In this document: one piece after another, positions 8,491 through 16,694 of the stretch
Position numbering within the stretch: position 1 is the stretch's first letter
How the letters are laid out: every line of letters begins with the position of its first letter
NCBI GenBank assembly: GCA_015039465.1
Contig: MU130546.1
Location: 64,097-87,190 of the forward strand
Source of the DNA: Phlegmacium glaucopus
Taxonomy: Eukaryota; Basidiomycota; Agaricomycetes; Agaricales; Cortinariaceae
Length of the DNA: 23,094 nucleotides
Direction: 5' to 3'
The notes under the pieces: generated by a model
What the model was told of the DNA's origin: nothing
Databases searched by the model: none
Seen by the model: only the letters and a program-made list of their open reading frames with translations
Made by a program: the position numbers and the translations under genes

Positions 8491-11400
8491 ATGTCTACTT
8501 CATCGAAACACCAACTCACTCCTGAGCAGATTCAGGAACTGCAAGCAAAGTTTACTCGATTCCGTATCCTCGTGATAGGGCGAGCCAACGCAGGCAAGAC
8601 AACAATCCTGCGAAGACTTTGCAACGCTACAGGAGAACCTATGATCTTCAGTCCAGATGGTAGAAAGGTGAAATACGCGGTGGAAGTTCATACCAGATAT
8701 TAACATCCATGCCCATGATCCCAGATCGAGTCATCCACCCTTGATCCATCCGTGAATGTAAGTGGTTCATGTCTTAATATTGGGTTATGTTCGACCAATA
8801 TCCTCACGCTGTAGCGTGGAGAGCATGACATTGAGAATCAAATGATATTTGAGAGTAATCCTGGTTTTATCTTTCACGATTCCCATGGTTTTGAAGCTGG
8901 CGGCGCTCAGGAGTTGAAACTGGTACAGGAATTCATTAAGGAGTGTTCGAGGGCAAAAAATGTGAAGGAGCAACTTCATGCGATTTGGTGCGTTAGTACG
9001 CGTCTTTAAAGAACTACTTTCTTCACAGAGAAATAGGTACTGCATTCCAACGAGTGATGACCAACCAATCACTGCAGCAGAAAAGAAGTTTTTCAATGAA
9101 TGTGGGACAGGGCTTGGTATGTGTTGCCTTATCAATATTTCACCATGAAAGCTGACTCTGAGAAGTACCGGTGATTGTCTTGTGGACCAAGACTGATTCT
9201 CTTGACGTTGCTAAAATCAAACAACTCATGAAGGAAGGTAACAGTTGGGCTGAGGCGATGAAACAAGCCCCCCAGAAAGCTTGGACTGATTTTGAACAGA
9301 GTATTCATCAACGGTTTGAAGAGTTTAAATATCCACCCAAAGCATATGTTGTATTTCGAAGTAAGTGTTATCCTTGTTAATAACTATTTGGCTAATTATC
9401 TGGTGCAGAGATGCATGAGCCTGGAGCTGATTGTAAAGACCTGATTAAGAAAACAACAGCTGCACTCTCCAGTGAAGAGTTACAACAGCTCCTTATTTCA
9501 ACACAGCAAAACAATGTTGAGTTATGTGTTGCATATGGAGTTAGAAGGTGGGGAACTATCATTTTTAAAATTTACCACATTAATATGATTCCTAGAATTG
9601 TACATAAGACAACATCCAGTCTGTTGAAGAATGAAAGAGATGGGGTTGATGTTATGGCAAATGTGCTGAGATATTTTCCACAAATTGTAGTATGTATTTG
9701 GTCAGATCAAAATAAGCCATTGACAACTGATTGAGTTGTTGTCTAGAGTGTTATCTTGAGCATTTAATAGTCAAAATTAAACTAACATATAATTTTTGGC
9801 AGTATGTATGTAGGAAAAGAGTTTTATCTGGCTGGTTACCTCACTTTTTCTCTGACAGGTTGTGAGTCTAAGACAATCTTGATCTGCCTTGACTCTAGCT
9901 TACTCTTTTAACAGCCAGTAAGTGCAAGATGACCCTTGATCTGCCTTGACTCTAGCTTACTCTTTTGATAGCTGGTAAGTGCAAGGCCATCTTGATCTGC
10001 CTTGTCTCCAGCTTACCCTGTTGACAGTTTGTAAGTGCAAGACCATATTGATCAGCCTTTACTCCAGTTTTCTCTTTTGACAGGCAGTAAGTCCAGGACC
10101 ATATTGGCCTGCCTTGACTATAGTTTACTACTTTTACAGGATGTAAGTGTGGGACCATCTTGATCTATGTTGACCTCTAGTTTACTCTTCTGACAGGATG
10201 TAAGTGGAAGACCATCTTTATTTACTTTGACTCTACTTTACTCTTCTGACAGGATGTAAGTGCAAGACCATCTTCATCTGCCTTAGCTCTAGTTTACTCT
10301 TCCAACAGTTGGTAAGTGCATGACTATCTTCATCTGCCTTTACTCTAGCTAACTCTTGACAGGGAGTAAGGTGCAAGACTGATCTGCCTTGACTCTAGCT
10401 TACTCTTTTGACAGTGGGTAAGTACAAGACCATCTGCCTTGACTGTAGCTTACTCTTTTGACAGGCTGTAAGTGAAAGACCATCTTTATATGCCTTGGCT
10501 TTTGCTTATTCTTTTGACAGGCTGTAAGTGCAAGACTACCTTGATCTGTCTTAACTTGAACTTACTACTTTGATAGGATGTAAGTGCAAGACCATCTTAA
10601 TCTGCCTTGACTCCAGCTTACTCTTTGACAGTGGGTAAGTGCAAGGCTATCTTAATCTGCCTTGACTCTAGCTTACTCTTTTAGCAGTTTGTAAGTGCAA
10701 GACTACCTTGATCTGTTTTGACTCTAGCTTACTGTTTTTGACAGGGAGTAAGCACAAGACCATTTTGATCTGCCTTGACCTTAGCTTACTCTTATAACAG
10801 TTTGTAAGTGCAAGACCATCTGGATCTGTCTTGACTCTAGCTTACTACTTTTGACAGGATGTAAGTGCAAGGCCAATCTGCCTTCACTTTTGCTTACTCT
10901 TTTGACAGTTTGTAAGGACAAGACCATCTCAATCTGCCTTGAATTTAGCTTACTCTTTTGACAGGATGTAAGTGCAAGACCATTTTATCTGTCTTGATTC
11001 TAACTTACTCTTTTAACAGATGGTAAATGCAAGATGATCTTGATCTACCTTGATTTGAGCTTACTCTTTTGACAGTGGGTAAGTGCAAGACCATATTGAT
11101 CTGCCTTGACTTGAGCTTACTCTTTGGACAGGGAGTAAGTACAAGACTATATTGATCTGCCTTTACCTGAGCTTACTCCTTTGACAGGGAGTAAGTACAA
11201 TACAATATTGATCTACCTTGATTCTGGCTTACTCTGTTGACAGTTTGTAAGTGGAAGACCATCTTTATTCACCTTGACTCTTGCTTACTCTGTTGGCAGA
11301 TGGTAAGTGCAAGACCATGTGCATCTGCCTTGATTCTAGATTACTCTTTTTGACAGGATGTAAGTGCAAGACCATCTTGATCTGCCTTGACCTTTAGTTT

Positions 11401-13781
11401 ACTCTTTTGACAGTTGGTAAGGTTGAAATCCCATCTTGATATGCCTAGACTCTAGCTTACTCTTTTGACAGATGGTAAGTGCAAGACCATCTTGATTTGT
11501 CTTGCCTCTAGCTTACGCTCTTTGATAGTTTGTAAGTGCAAGACTATCTTGATGTGCCTTGACTTACTCTCTTCACAGGATGTAAGTGCAAGACCATATT
11601 GATCTGTCTTAACTCTAGCTTGCTCTTTTAACAGATGGTAAGTGCAAGATGATCTTGATCTGCCTTGGCTCTAGCTTACTCTTTTGACAGTTTGTAAGTG
11701 CAAGACCATCTTGATCTGCCTTGAACTCCAGCTTAGTATTTTGACAGGGAGTAAGCACAAGACCATTTTTGGTCTGCCTTGACTCTAGCTTACTCTTTTA
11801 ACAGGATGTAAGTGCAGGGCCATCTTGATCTGCCATGACTCTAACTTACTCCTTTGACAGGATGTAAGTGAAAGACCATCTTCATCTGCCTTAGCTGTAG
11901 TTCACTCTTTGTACAGGATGTAAGTGCACAACCATCTTGATCTGCCTTGACTCTATCTTTTTCTTTTGATAGTTTGTAAGTGCAACACCACTTTGATCTG
12001 TCTTAGCTCTAGCTTAATCTTTCACAGTTTGTGAGTGCAACACCATCTTGATCTGCCTTGACTTAGCTTCCTAGACTGCAAGTACAAGATCATCTTGATC
12101 TGCCTTGCCTCTTTCTTACTCTTTCAACAGGAGGTAAGTGCAAGACCATCCTTATCTGCATTGCCTCTAGCTTACTCTTTTGGCAGTTGGTAAGTGCAAA
12201 ATGCTGAGCTTCTTTGCCTCTGGCTTATTTTTTTAACAGGATGTAAGTGGAGGACCATCTTGATCTGCCTTGACTCTAGCTTACTCTTTGATATATTAGG
12301 ATGTAAGTGCAAGACCATCTTGATCTGCCTTGACTTTAGCTTACCCTTTTGACAGTTGGTAAGTAAAATACCATCTTGATCTGCCTAGCTTCCAGCTTAC
12401 TCTTTTGACAGTTGGTAAGTACAATGCCATCTTAATCTCCTTTACTCTTGCTTACTCTTTTGACAGGGAGTAAGTACAAGACCACCTTAATCTGCCTTGA
12501 CTTGAGCTTCCTCTTTTGACAGATGGCAAGTGCAAAGCCATCTTAATCTGCACTGACTCTAGCTTACTCTTTTGACAGAATGTAAGTGCAAGGCCATCTT
12601 GAATCTTAATCTGCCTTAACCTGAGCTTACTCTTTTAACAGTTGGTAAGTGCAAGGTGATCTTGATCTGCCTTGACTCTAGCTTACTCTTTTGATAGGAT
12701 GTAAGTGCAAGGTGATCTTTATCTGCCTTGACTTGACCTTACTCTTTTGACAGTTGGTAAGCACAAGGCCATCTTAATATGCATTGGCTGTAGCTTACTT
12801 TTTTGACAGAGAGTAAGTGCAAGCATAGAGAAGTCTTTATCATTCTGTTATCTTCCTTTATTGATGTCTGCTTTCTTGCTATCCCTTTGATGACAGGAAG
12901 TATGTGCAACAGAGCTATCATTACCATTCTTTTACTGATGTTACAATATATTTGGACAGAATGTAAGTGCACTGATCATATTATTGTTGTTACTAACTCA
13001 ATTGCCATATTCTTTGGGCAGCATGTATGTTGAACATGTTATTTCATTTACTGTCTACTCTATGACATACATTTGTTGACAGACTGTATGTTCAAATAGT
13101 TTGTGATCTGCCTTTTATCTGCTTACTTATGGAACACCATTATTTACAGAAGGCGAGTATTACAATTACTCTTAATATTGCCTCTAGTGTCTGCAATAAC
13201 ATTTGGTGATTTTTTTTACATATGTTTCTTCTCTATACTCACCTTTTTTAATCAGCTTTCATAAATTTCAATGTACAGGATTCCATCTCCAAAATCATGG
13301 GATCCATTGTGAGTATTTGCTCTTTAAGAATACCAATGAATAACAAATTTGGATTTCAAAATTTCAAGCTTACTGGCCTACCTACCAACATCAACTTGGA
13401 AGAAACTACATATTGTGCAATTGGCATGCATCTGATTCAACCTCTTTTCTATACTCTCTATATTGACTCTTTCTATTAGTTGCAGCAATTCTTGGCCACT
13501 TATCTTTCTTTCTTCACAAAGAATCACCAAATGAAACTGACTCTTTGGAAAGAGCTGTCCAAATTTACCAGCAATCAACTTGTGACACCTCTGTCAAACA
13601 AGCAGTTGAAAAGATTTTTGAACTTGAAGATCTTTCTGATGGCTATGCATTCTCAAATATTTTCAAAGCCTCTAACATCAATCATGCAACACTAGCTGAA
13701 GATGCTGTACAGATTGCATTGAATAATCTCATATGTATGGATTTTACAATTCACTTCTTTTTATTTGTTGACAAGTACTAA
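8491..13781 (+). CDS. GTPase-like P-loop protein whose middle is built from 60 single-codon exons
   Basis: ATG at 8491 (MSTSSKHQL). Exons 8491-8667, 8725-8757, 8815-8987, 9037-9116, 9166-9360, 9409-9547 and 9596-9689 sum to 297 codons ending in phase 0. Motifs: Walker A GRANAGKT (residues 30-37), switch DSHGFE, and WTKTD as the guanine-specificity motif, so it is a TRAFAC-type G protein of the kind abundant in Agaricomycetes. Sixty 3-nt exons follow (9803-13152), then 13279-13308 (DSISKIMGSI), probably 13369-13414, and 13480 onward (AAILGHLSFFLHKE...FSNIFKASNINHATL) to TAA at 13779-13781. The 13309-13368 stretch may be an intron ending AAG or retained in-frame sequence. A 3' end using a GTATGG splice site near 13733 is an alternative. 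Predicted length is about 480-500 residues. Biochemical role unknown. Confidence 0.75.
9803..10311 (+). other. Microexons 1-10
   Basis: First base and residue of each 3-nt exon: 9803 Y (TAT), 9859 V (GTT), 9915 P (CCA), 9972 L (CTG), 10028 F (TTT), 10084 A (GCA), 10140 D, 10197 D, 10253 D (all GAT), 10309 L (TTG). The preceding exon ends CAAATTGTA at 9689 in phase 0. The intron after exon 1 (9806-9858) is not a close copy of the repeat; the array proper starts with the intron at 9862. Confidence 0.8.
10363..10860 (+). other. Microexons 11-20
   Basis: 10363 G (GGA), 10415 W (TGG), 10465 A, 10521 A (both GCT), 10577 D (GAT), 10632 W (TGG), 10688 F (TTT), 10745 G (GGA), 10801 F (TTT), 10858 D (GAT). 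Introns between them vary from 47 to 54 nt. The one ending 10464 has lost several internal bases, yet both splice sites and the 3-nt exon are intact. Confidence 0.8.
10909..11416 (+). other. Microexons 21-30
   Basis: 10909 F (TTT), 10965 D (GAT), 11020 M (ATG), 11076 W (TGG), 11132 G, 11188 G (both GGA), 11244 F (TTT), 11300 M (ATG), 11357 D (GAT), 11414 L (TTG). The intron after exon 23 starts GTAAAT and the one after exon 30 GTAAGG; the others keep GTAAGT. Confidence 0.8.
11472..11975 (+). other. Microexons 31-40
   Basis: 11472 M (ATG), 11529 F (TTT), 11579 D (GAT), 11635 M (ATG), 11691 F (TTT), 11748 G (GGA), 11805 D, 11861 D, 11917 D (GAT), 11973 F (TTT). The intron 11532-11578 is only 47 nt, with a shortened branch region that still reads GACTTACTC. 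Confidence 0.8.
12028..12525 (+). other. Microexons 41-50
   Basis: 12028 F (TTT), 12075 T (ACT), 12131 E (GAG), 12187 L (TTG), 12240 D, 12300 D (GAT), 12356 L, 12412 L (TTG), 12467 G (GGA), 12523 M (ATG). The shortest intron of the array (12031-12074, 44 nt) and the longest unit-like one in this stretch (12243-12299, 57 nt) are both here. Introns after exons 42 and 50 begin GCAAGT. Confidence 0.78.
12579..13152 (+). other. Microexons 51-60
   Basis: 12579 N (AAT), 12642 L (TTG), 12698 D (GAT), 12754 L (TTG), 12810 R (AGA), 12897 E (GAA), 12960 N (AAT), 13022 H (CAT), 13083 T (ACT), 13150 K (AAG). From exon 55 on the introns are longer (58-84 nt) and unrelated to the repeat. The one at 12963 has a perfect TACTAAC branch site. 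The last intron starts GCGAGT. Composition shifts from Asp/Phe/Gly/Leu/Met to polar residues. Confidence 0.75.
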
Positions 13782-13828
13782 TTGGGAACTAAAGCAAGCA
13801 AATAGGCTAATGCTCAACTCAAATCATC

Positions 13829-14209
13829 TGTTACAAACTCTTTTTCTTTTTCTTAACTCTTCCAATACATGCCTCTTTCATCTCCATATACATGCATTAG
13901 TTGCTCACCTTTCATAGTTTCACTTACATGCATATGACTCATTGCATGACTCACCCTTTTCTTGTTTCATGACTCACCTTATACATGCCTTATGACTCAT
14001 ACATTTTACTATAAAACCCCTACTTACCTATCCATGTACACTAGCTAGTTCTTGAGATTCTTAAGCTATAAAGAAACTCTTTTACTCTCTCAAACTCTTA
14101 AGACAATACTAGAGTGATTCTAGCATTCTTTGGAGCTAATCATAAATATGAACTCTGAATGACTGTCTAGAGTAAGACATATCAGTCTAAACTCTTTGAA
14201 GTTGTAACA
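13829..14209 (+). mobile_element. Solo LTR A (381 bp)
   Basis: Begins TGTTACAA and ends TTGTAACA, an 8-bp perfect terminal inverted repeat of TG...CA type. It is flanked by TCATC on both sides (13824-13828, 14210-14214), the 5-bp duplication expected of LTR-retrotransposon integration. A TATAAAAC box is at 14010. No internal coding sequence adjoins, so this is a solo LTR. It sits about 50 bp downstream of the GTPase-like gene's stop, in the same orientation. Confidence 0.85.
13935..14017 (+). promoter_or_regulatory. Four TGACTCA sites followed by a TATA box inside solo LTR A
   Basis: TGACTCA at 13935-13941, 13947-13953, 13970-13976 and 13993-13999; TATAAAAC at 14010-14017. TGACTCA is the known Gcn4/AP-1 bZIP target. 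The arrangement looks like an upstream activating cluster of an LTR promoter. Confidence 0.6.
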
Positions 14210-14214
14210 TCATC

Positions 14215-14866
14215 ACACCCCTCTATCTCAAGAACCAAAAGCAGAAAAAAAAACAATCATGTGGGCAATGGGCATGGAGAAGAGCCCAGAATGGAATTAT
14301 AGAACACTGGTGATATTGTTAGGGGATACATACTGTATCCACCTCTATGATAAGCTTAGTATGTATGGTCTTCACCTTCTCTATGATCACTATACCTTTA
14401 TCCTGCATGCACCCTTATCCCCTCATTGGTAGTAGTAGTTATCCCTCCACTGATGATGATGTCTCTGACTGCAGTCACACATCAATTCTATGCTTGTTAT
14501 CATTGATATACCCATGCCTTCTATTTTGTACTAGCCACATATATGTTAGGGGACACTGACTCCAAACAAAATCCCAACCTCAGACCTATACATCCCACCT
14601 CATTGACAGACTTAACATTCTGTTCACTCCATCTGCTCCAACACTCTGTCTGCTCCAACACTCTGACTTTGACCCTGACTCCAGTCAGACCTTATTTTTA
14701 TTTTTCACATCATGCCATTTTTATTTAATTAATAATTATTATCATATCATTTATTTAATTTTTATATCTCTGTTATGTCCATATCAGTACTTAGATACCC
14801 CTTAGCCTTGCAGGGATCCCCATCATTTCCTCTTTGGATCCCCTGCTAGTCTGACTAAGTCAGTAC
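14215..14866. other. AT-rich intergenic DNA with two LTR-like starts
   Basis: TGTTAGGGGA occurs at about 14317 and 14544, each resembling the start of an LTR (compare TGTTAGGGAA at the edge of solo LTR B read on the minus strand). No matching end or target duplication was found. A short CTGCTCCAACACTCTG duplication lies near 14632-14663. No gene seen. Confidence 0.4.
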
Positions 14867-14874
14867 CACAGCTG

Positions 14875-15224
14875 GAGGTCTTTACTCTCCCCCACACATT
14901 CCGAGCAGGTCCAAGCAGGTCTGAGCAAATTCTGAGCAGAATCCAACCAGAATCCAAGTGGATCCAACCATATTCTGACCAATTTTATATTAAATTCATT
15001 ATAACTACCTAGGATCAATATACTGCCCTAACCTCTTAAATAAACCTTAATCCTAACCCTAAATAGACTCTAACCAAACCTTAACCTAACCCTAAATGAC
15101 ATCAGAACTTGGTTGGAATTTGGTTGGATTGCTTGGAATTTGGTTGGAATTTACTCAGAATTTGCTCAGATTACTTGGACCTGCTCGAACCTGCTTGGAA
15201 TGTGTGGGGGAGGGTAAAGTACTG
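14875..15224. mobile_element. TIR element MITE 2 (350 bp)
   Basis: The left end GAGGTCTTTACTCTCCCCCAC pairs with the right end GTGGGGGAGGGTAAAGTACTG. Flanks are CACAGCTG (14867-14874) and CACAGTTG (15225-15232), an 8-bp duplication with one mismatch. The interior carries GAGCAGGTCC and GGTTGGAATTTG words in inverted arms around a CTAACCCTAA-like centre (about 15045-15097). Non-coding. Confidence 0.8.
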
Positions 15225-15232
15225 CACAGTTG

Positions 15233-15640
15233 CCCCAACAATATAGTAATATTAGTTCACATGCATGTAGTATATAATATAGGTGCAAGGTGCTTATCAA
15301 AGATAAACACCTTGGAATTCAACTTGATTCCCATGTTCTACTGTGCTCTAACAGATATTGTTGCTTGTAATTGTGGAATGAATGATAGTGAAATTTTAAC
15401 TTGAAGAATATTTGCCTAAGTACTTGTCCCAGATGAACTTTGTTAAAGTGTAATCCAAGGCTAACACACCCCTAGCTACATCTTTTAGGGGAGGATGAAA
15501 CACATCAGGAAAAGCCTAATTACACCATTATGCACCATGGATTGTAAATCGGTCTGAACATAGCATAATGGTGTATTCATGGACATATTTTTACATAGTA
15601 AATATAATATACCAAATTGTGGTTAATGGACTGAATAAAA
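15233..15640. other. Intergenic, nothing recognised
   Basis: AT-rich, CpG-poor DNA with only short open stretches and no motif. Confidence 0.5.
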
Positions 15641-15647
15641 CATTAGT

Positions 15648-15815
15648 ACTAGGGATGCCAAAGTTCAGTTTGGTTTGGTTCAGGACCCATGTTCTCAGAA
15701 CCAGAATCAGAACCAGAACCAGAACCAGAACCAGAACTGAACCAACAGAACCGGTTCTCTTGGCTTGGTTCTGGTTCAGAACCAGGTTGAACCATAAGAA
15801 CCAGTTAAAAATAGA
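15648..15815. repeat. GAACCA hexamer tract with foldback potential
   Basis: Starts CTAGGGATGCCAAAGTTC. It contains about six GAACCA units (15698-15735) and complementary GGTTCTGGTT/TTGGTTCAG words on both sides, so the stretch can fold back. A TAGGGATG start followed by GGTT-rich repeats resembles some hAT-derived short elements, but no target duplication was found. Confidence 0.5.
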
Positions 15816-15825
15816 CTTTTGTTAG

Positions 15826-16149
15826 GATATCACCAATTAGACAAGACATTCTCATTTTAAATTTTATTTTCTAAAATTACATCTTATTTCTTAGAAATAA
15901 ATATATCTTGAAATTTGAGGCCAGAAGTTTGTAGTATTGGTGTTATAACTATGACATCACTAAAAGTAAACATGAAAAGAAAAAAATACCACTAAATCAT
16001 TTTGCCAACTAGTGACAACTTTGAATTGGATTCTTGCAATAGGAGTATATTAATATTAATATAACCTGAAGTTATAAAGTAAATGAGACATATTATTGAT
16101 TATGTCCTATGCCAGACCAAAAAATGATGTACTTCTGATTGGAAATATA
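15826..16149. other. AT-rich intergenic
   Basis: No gene, repeat or site recognised. Confidence 0.5.
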
Positions 16150-16533
16150 TGTTGGAATTTGAGGTTATGTCATTTGTTTGTGGCTGTTGTCACTCGCTGT
16201 ACATAGTCTACATGCACACTCTCGCTTGTATTTAGTTTCTTTTCTCCCTCCTGTTAAGGCAACCTACATATAAGAGGAGATGAGACTCTAAAGAGAGTAA
16301 GCAGTCTATAAAGACTTAGATAACAGCAGCAACAAGCTAGCAAGTAGGGGTTTCCAGTTAATAATGAGATAAGGACAGTAATTACTGACTACTACTTGAA
16401 ATAAGGTGGTAGCCAAACAATAGTAAACAAGTATGTAAGCAAGTTGAAATAAGGATAAAATATAAGAAGTGAATATGGTATATACCTCAGGGTTATCCCC
16501 TGACAAATACACTCATTTTCCCAGTTCTGAACA
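16150..16533 (+). mobile_element. Candidate 5' LTR of a Copia-like element
   Basis: Begins TGTTGGAATT and ends TTCTGAACA (TGTT...AACA). It is followed at once by GGTTATAGGCCCTGG, which resembles a tRNA-primer binding site, and 160 bp further by the gag start. It is intact only as a single copy here; no matching 3' LTR was found in the window, so the call depends on this arrangement. Confidence 0.5.
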
Positions 16534-16548
16534 GGTTATAGGCCCTGG
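16534..16548 (+). other. Possible primer-binding site
   Basis: GGTTATAGGCCCTGG directly abuts the AACA end of the candidate LTR, the normal place for a minus-strand primer site in LTR retrotransposons. Confidence 0.4.
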
Positions 16549-16694
16549 ACTCTAACCACTCCACAAAATCCAGTACCTTGCTCTTTCTTGCCTTGATCTT
16601 TGTCTTGCTGACTCTTGTCGCCTTTTCTTGTCAACTTTGGTCACCTTTGTCTCACAACATTCTTGCATGTTTTCATGCCCATACTCTACCTCCA

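Larger units (their letters stand above)
9690..13278 (+). repeat. Tandem array of about 60 mini-introns separated by 3-nt exons
   Basis: The repeated unit is GTAAGTGCAAGACC...GCTTACTCTTTTGACAG plus three variable bases. Each copy has a 5' splice site, a CTTAC branch site about 12 nt before the end, and CAG or TAG. Core intron lengths are mostly 53 nt but range from 44 to 60, often not multiples of three, while the gap between AG and the next GT/GC is 3 nt every time. The entry intron is 113 nt (9690-9802) and the exit intron 126 nt (13153-13278). Introns in the core (about 9862-12809) are clearly related. The last ones (12813-12896, 12900-12959, 12963-13021, 13025-13082, 13086-13149) share only splice signals. 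Introns starting 12078, 12526 and 13153 begin GC instead of GT. Confidence 0.9.

Noticed and set aside
9806..12809. CRISPR array (repeats with short variable spacers)
   Set aside because: Spacers would be 3 nt, repeats carry GT...CTTAC...AG splice signals, the reading frame fits on both sides and the genome is eukaryotic.
12739..13033. Two overlapping open frames on opposite strands inside the array edge
   Set aside because: Both run through intron sequence, with no motif and no start context.
9690..13278. One 3.6-kb intron filled with a plain 56-bp satellite
   Set aside because: Not fully excluded without RNA, but disfavoured. A satellite would not keep both splice sites and an exact 3-nt gap while intron lengths drift, would not avoid stop triplets, and would not extend the rule into unrelated edge introns.
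14313..14554. Pair of LTRs from two TGTTAGGGGA starts
   Set aside because: The sequences diverge right after the shared 10 bp and neither has a matching CA end or target duplication.
15045..15097. Telomere
   Set aside because: CTAACCCTAA words are degenerate, short, internal and enclosed by transposon inverted repeats.
15568..15825. Arg-Thr repeat protein
   Set aside because: Read-through of the GAACCA hexamer tract only.
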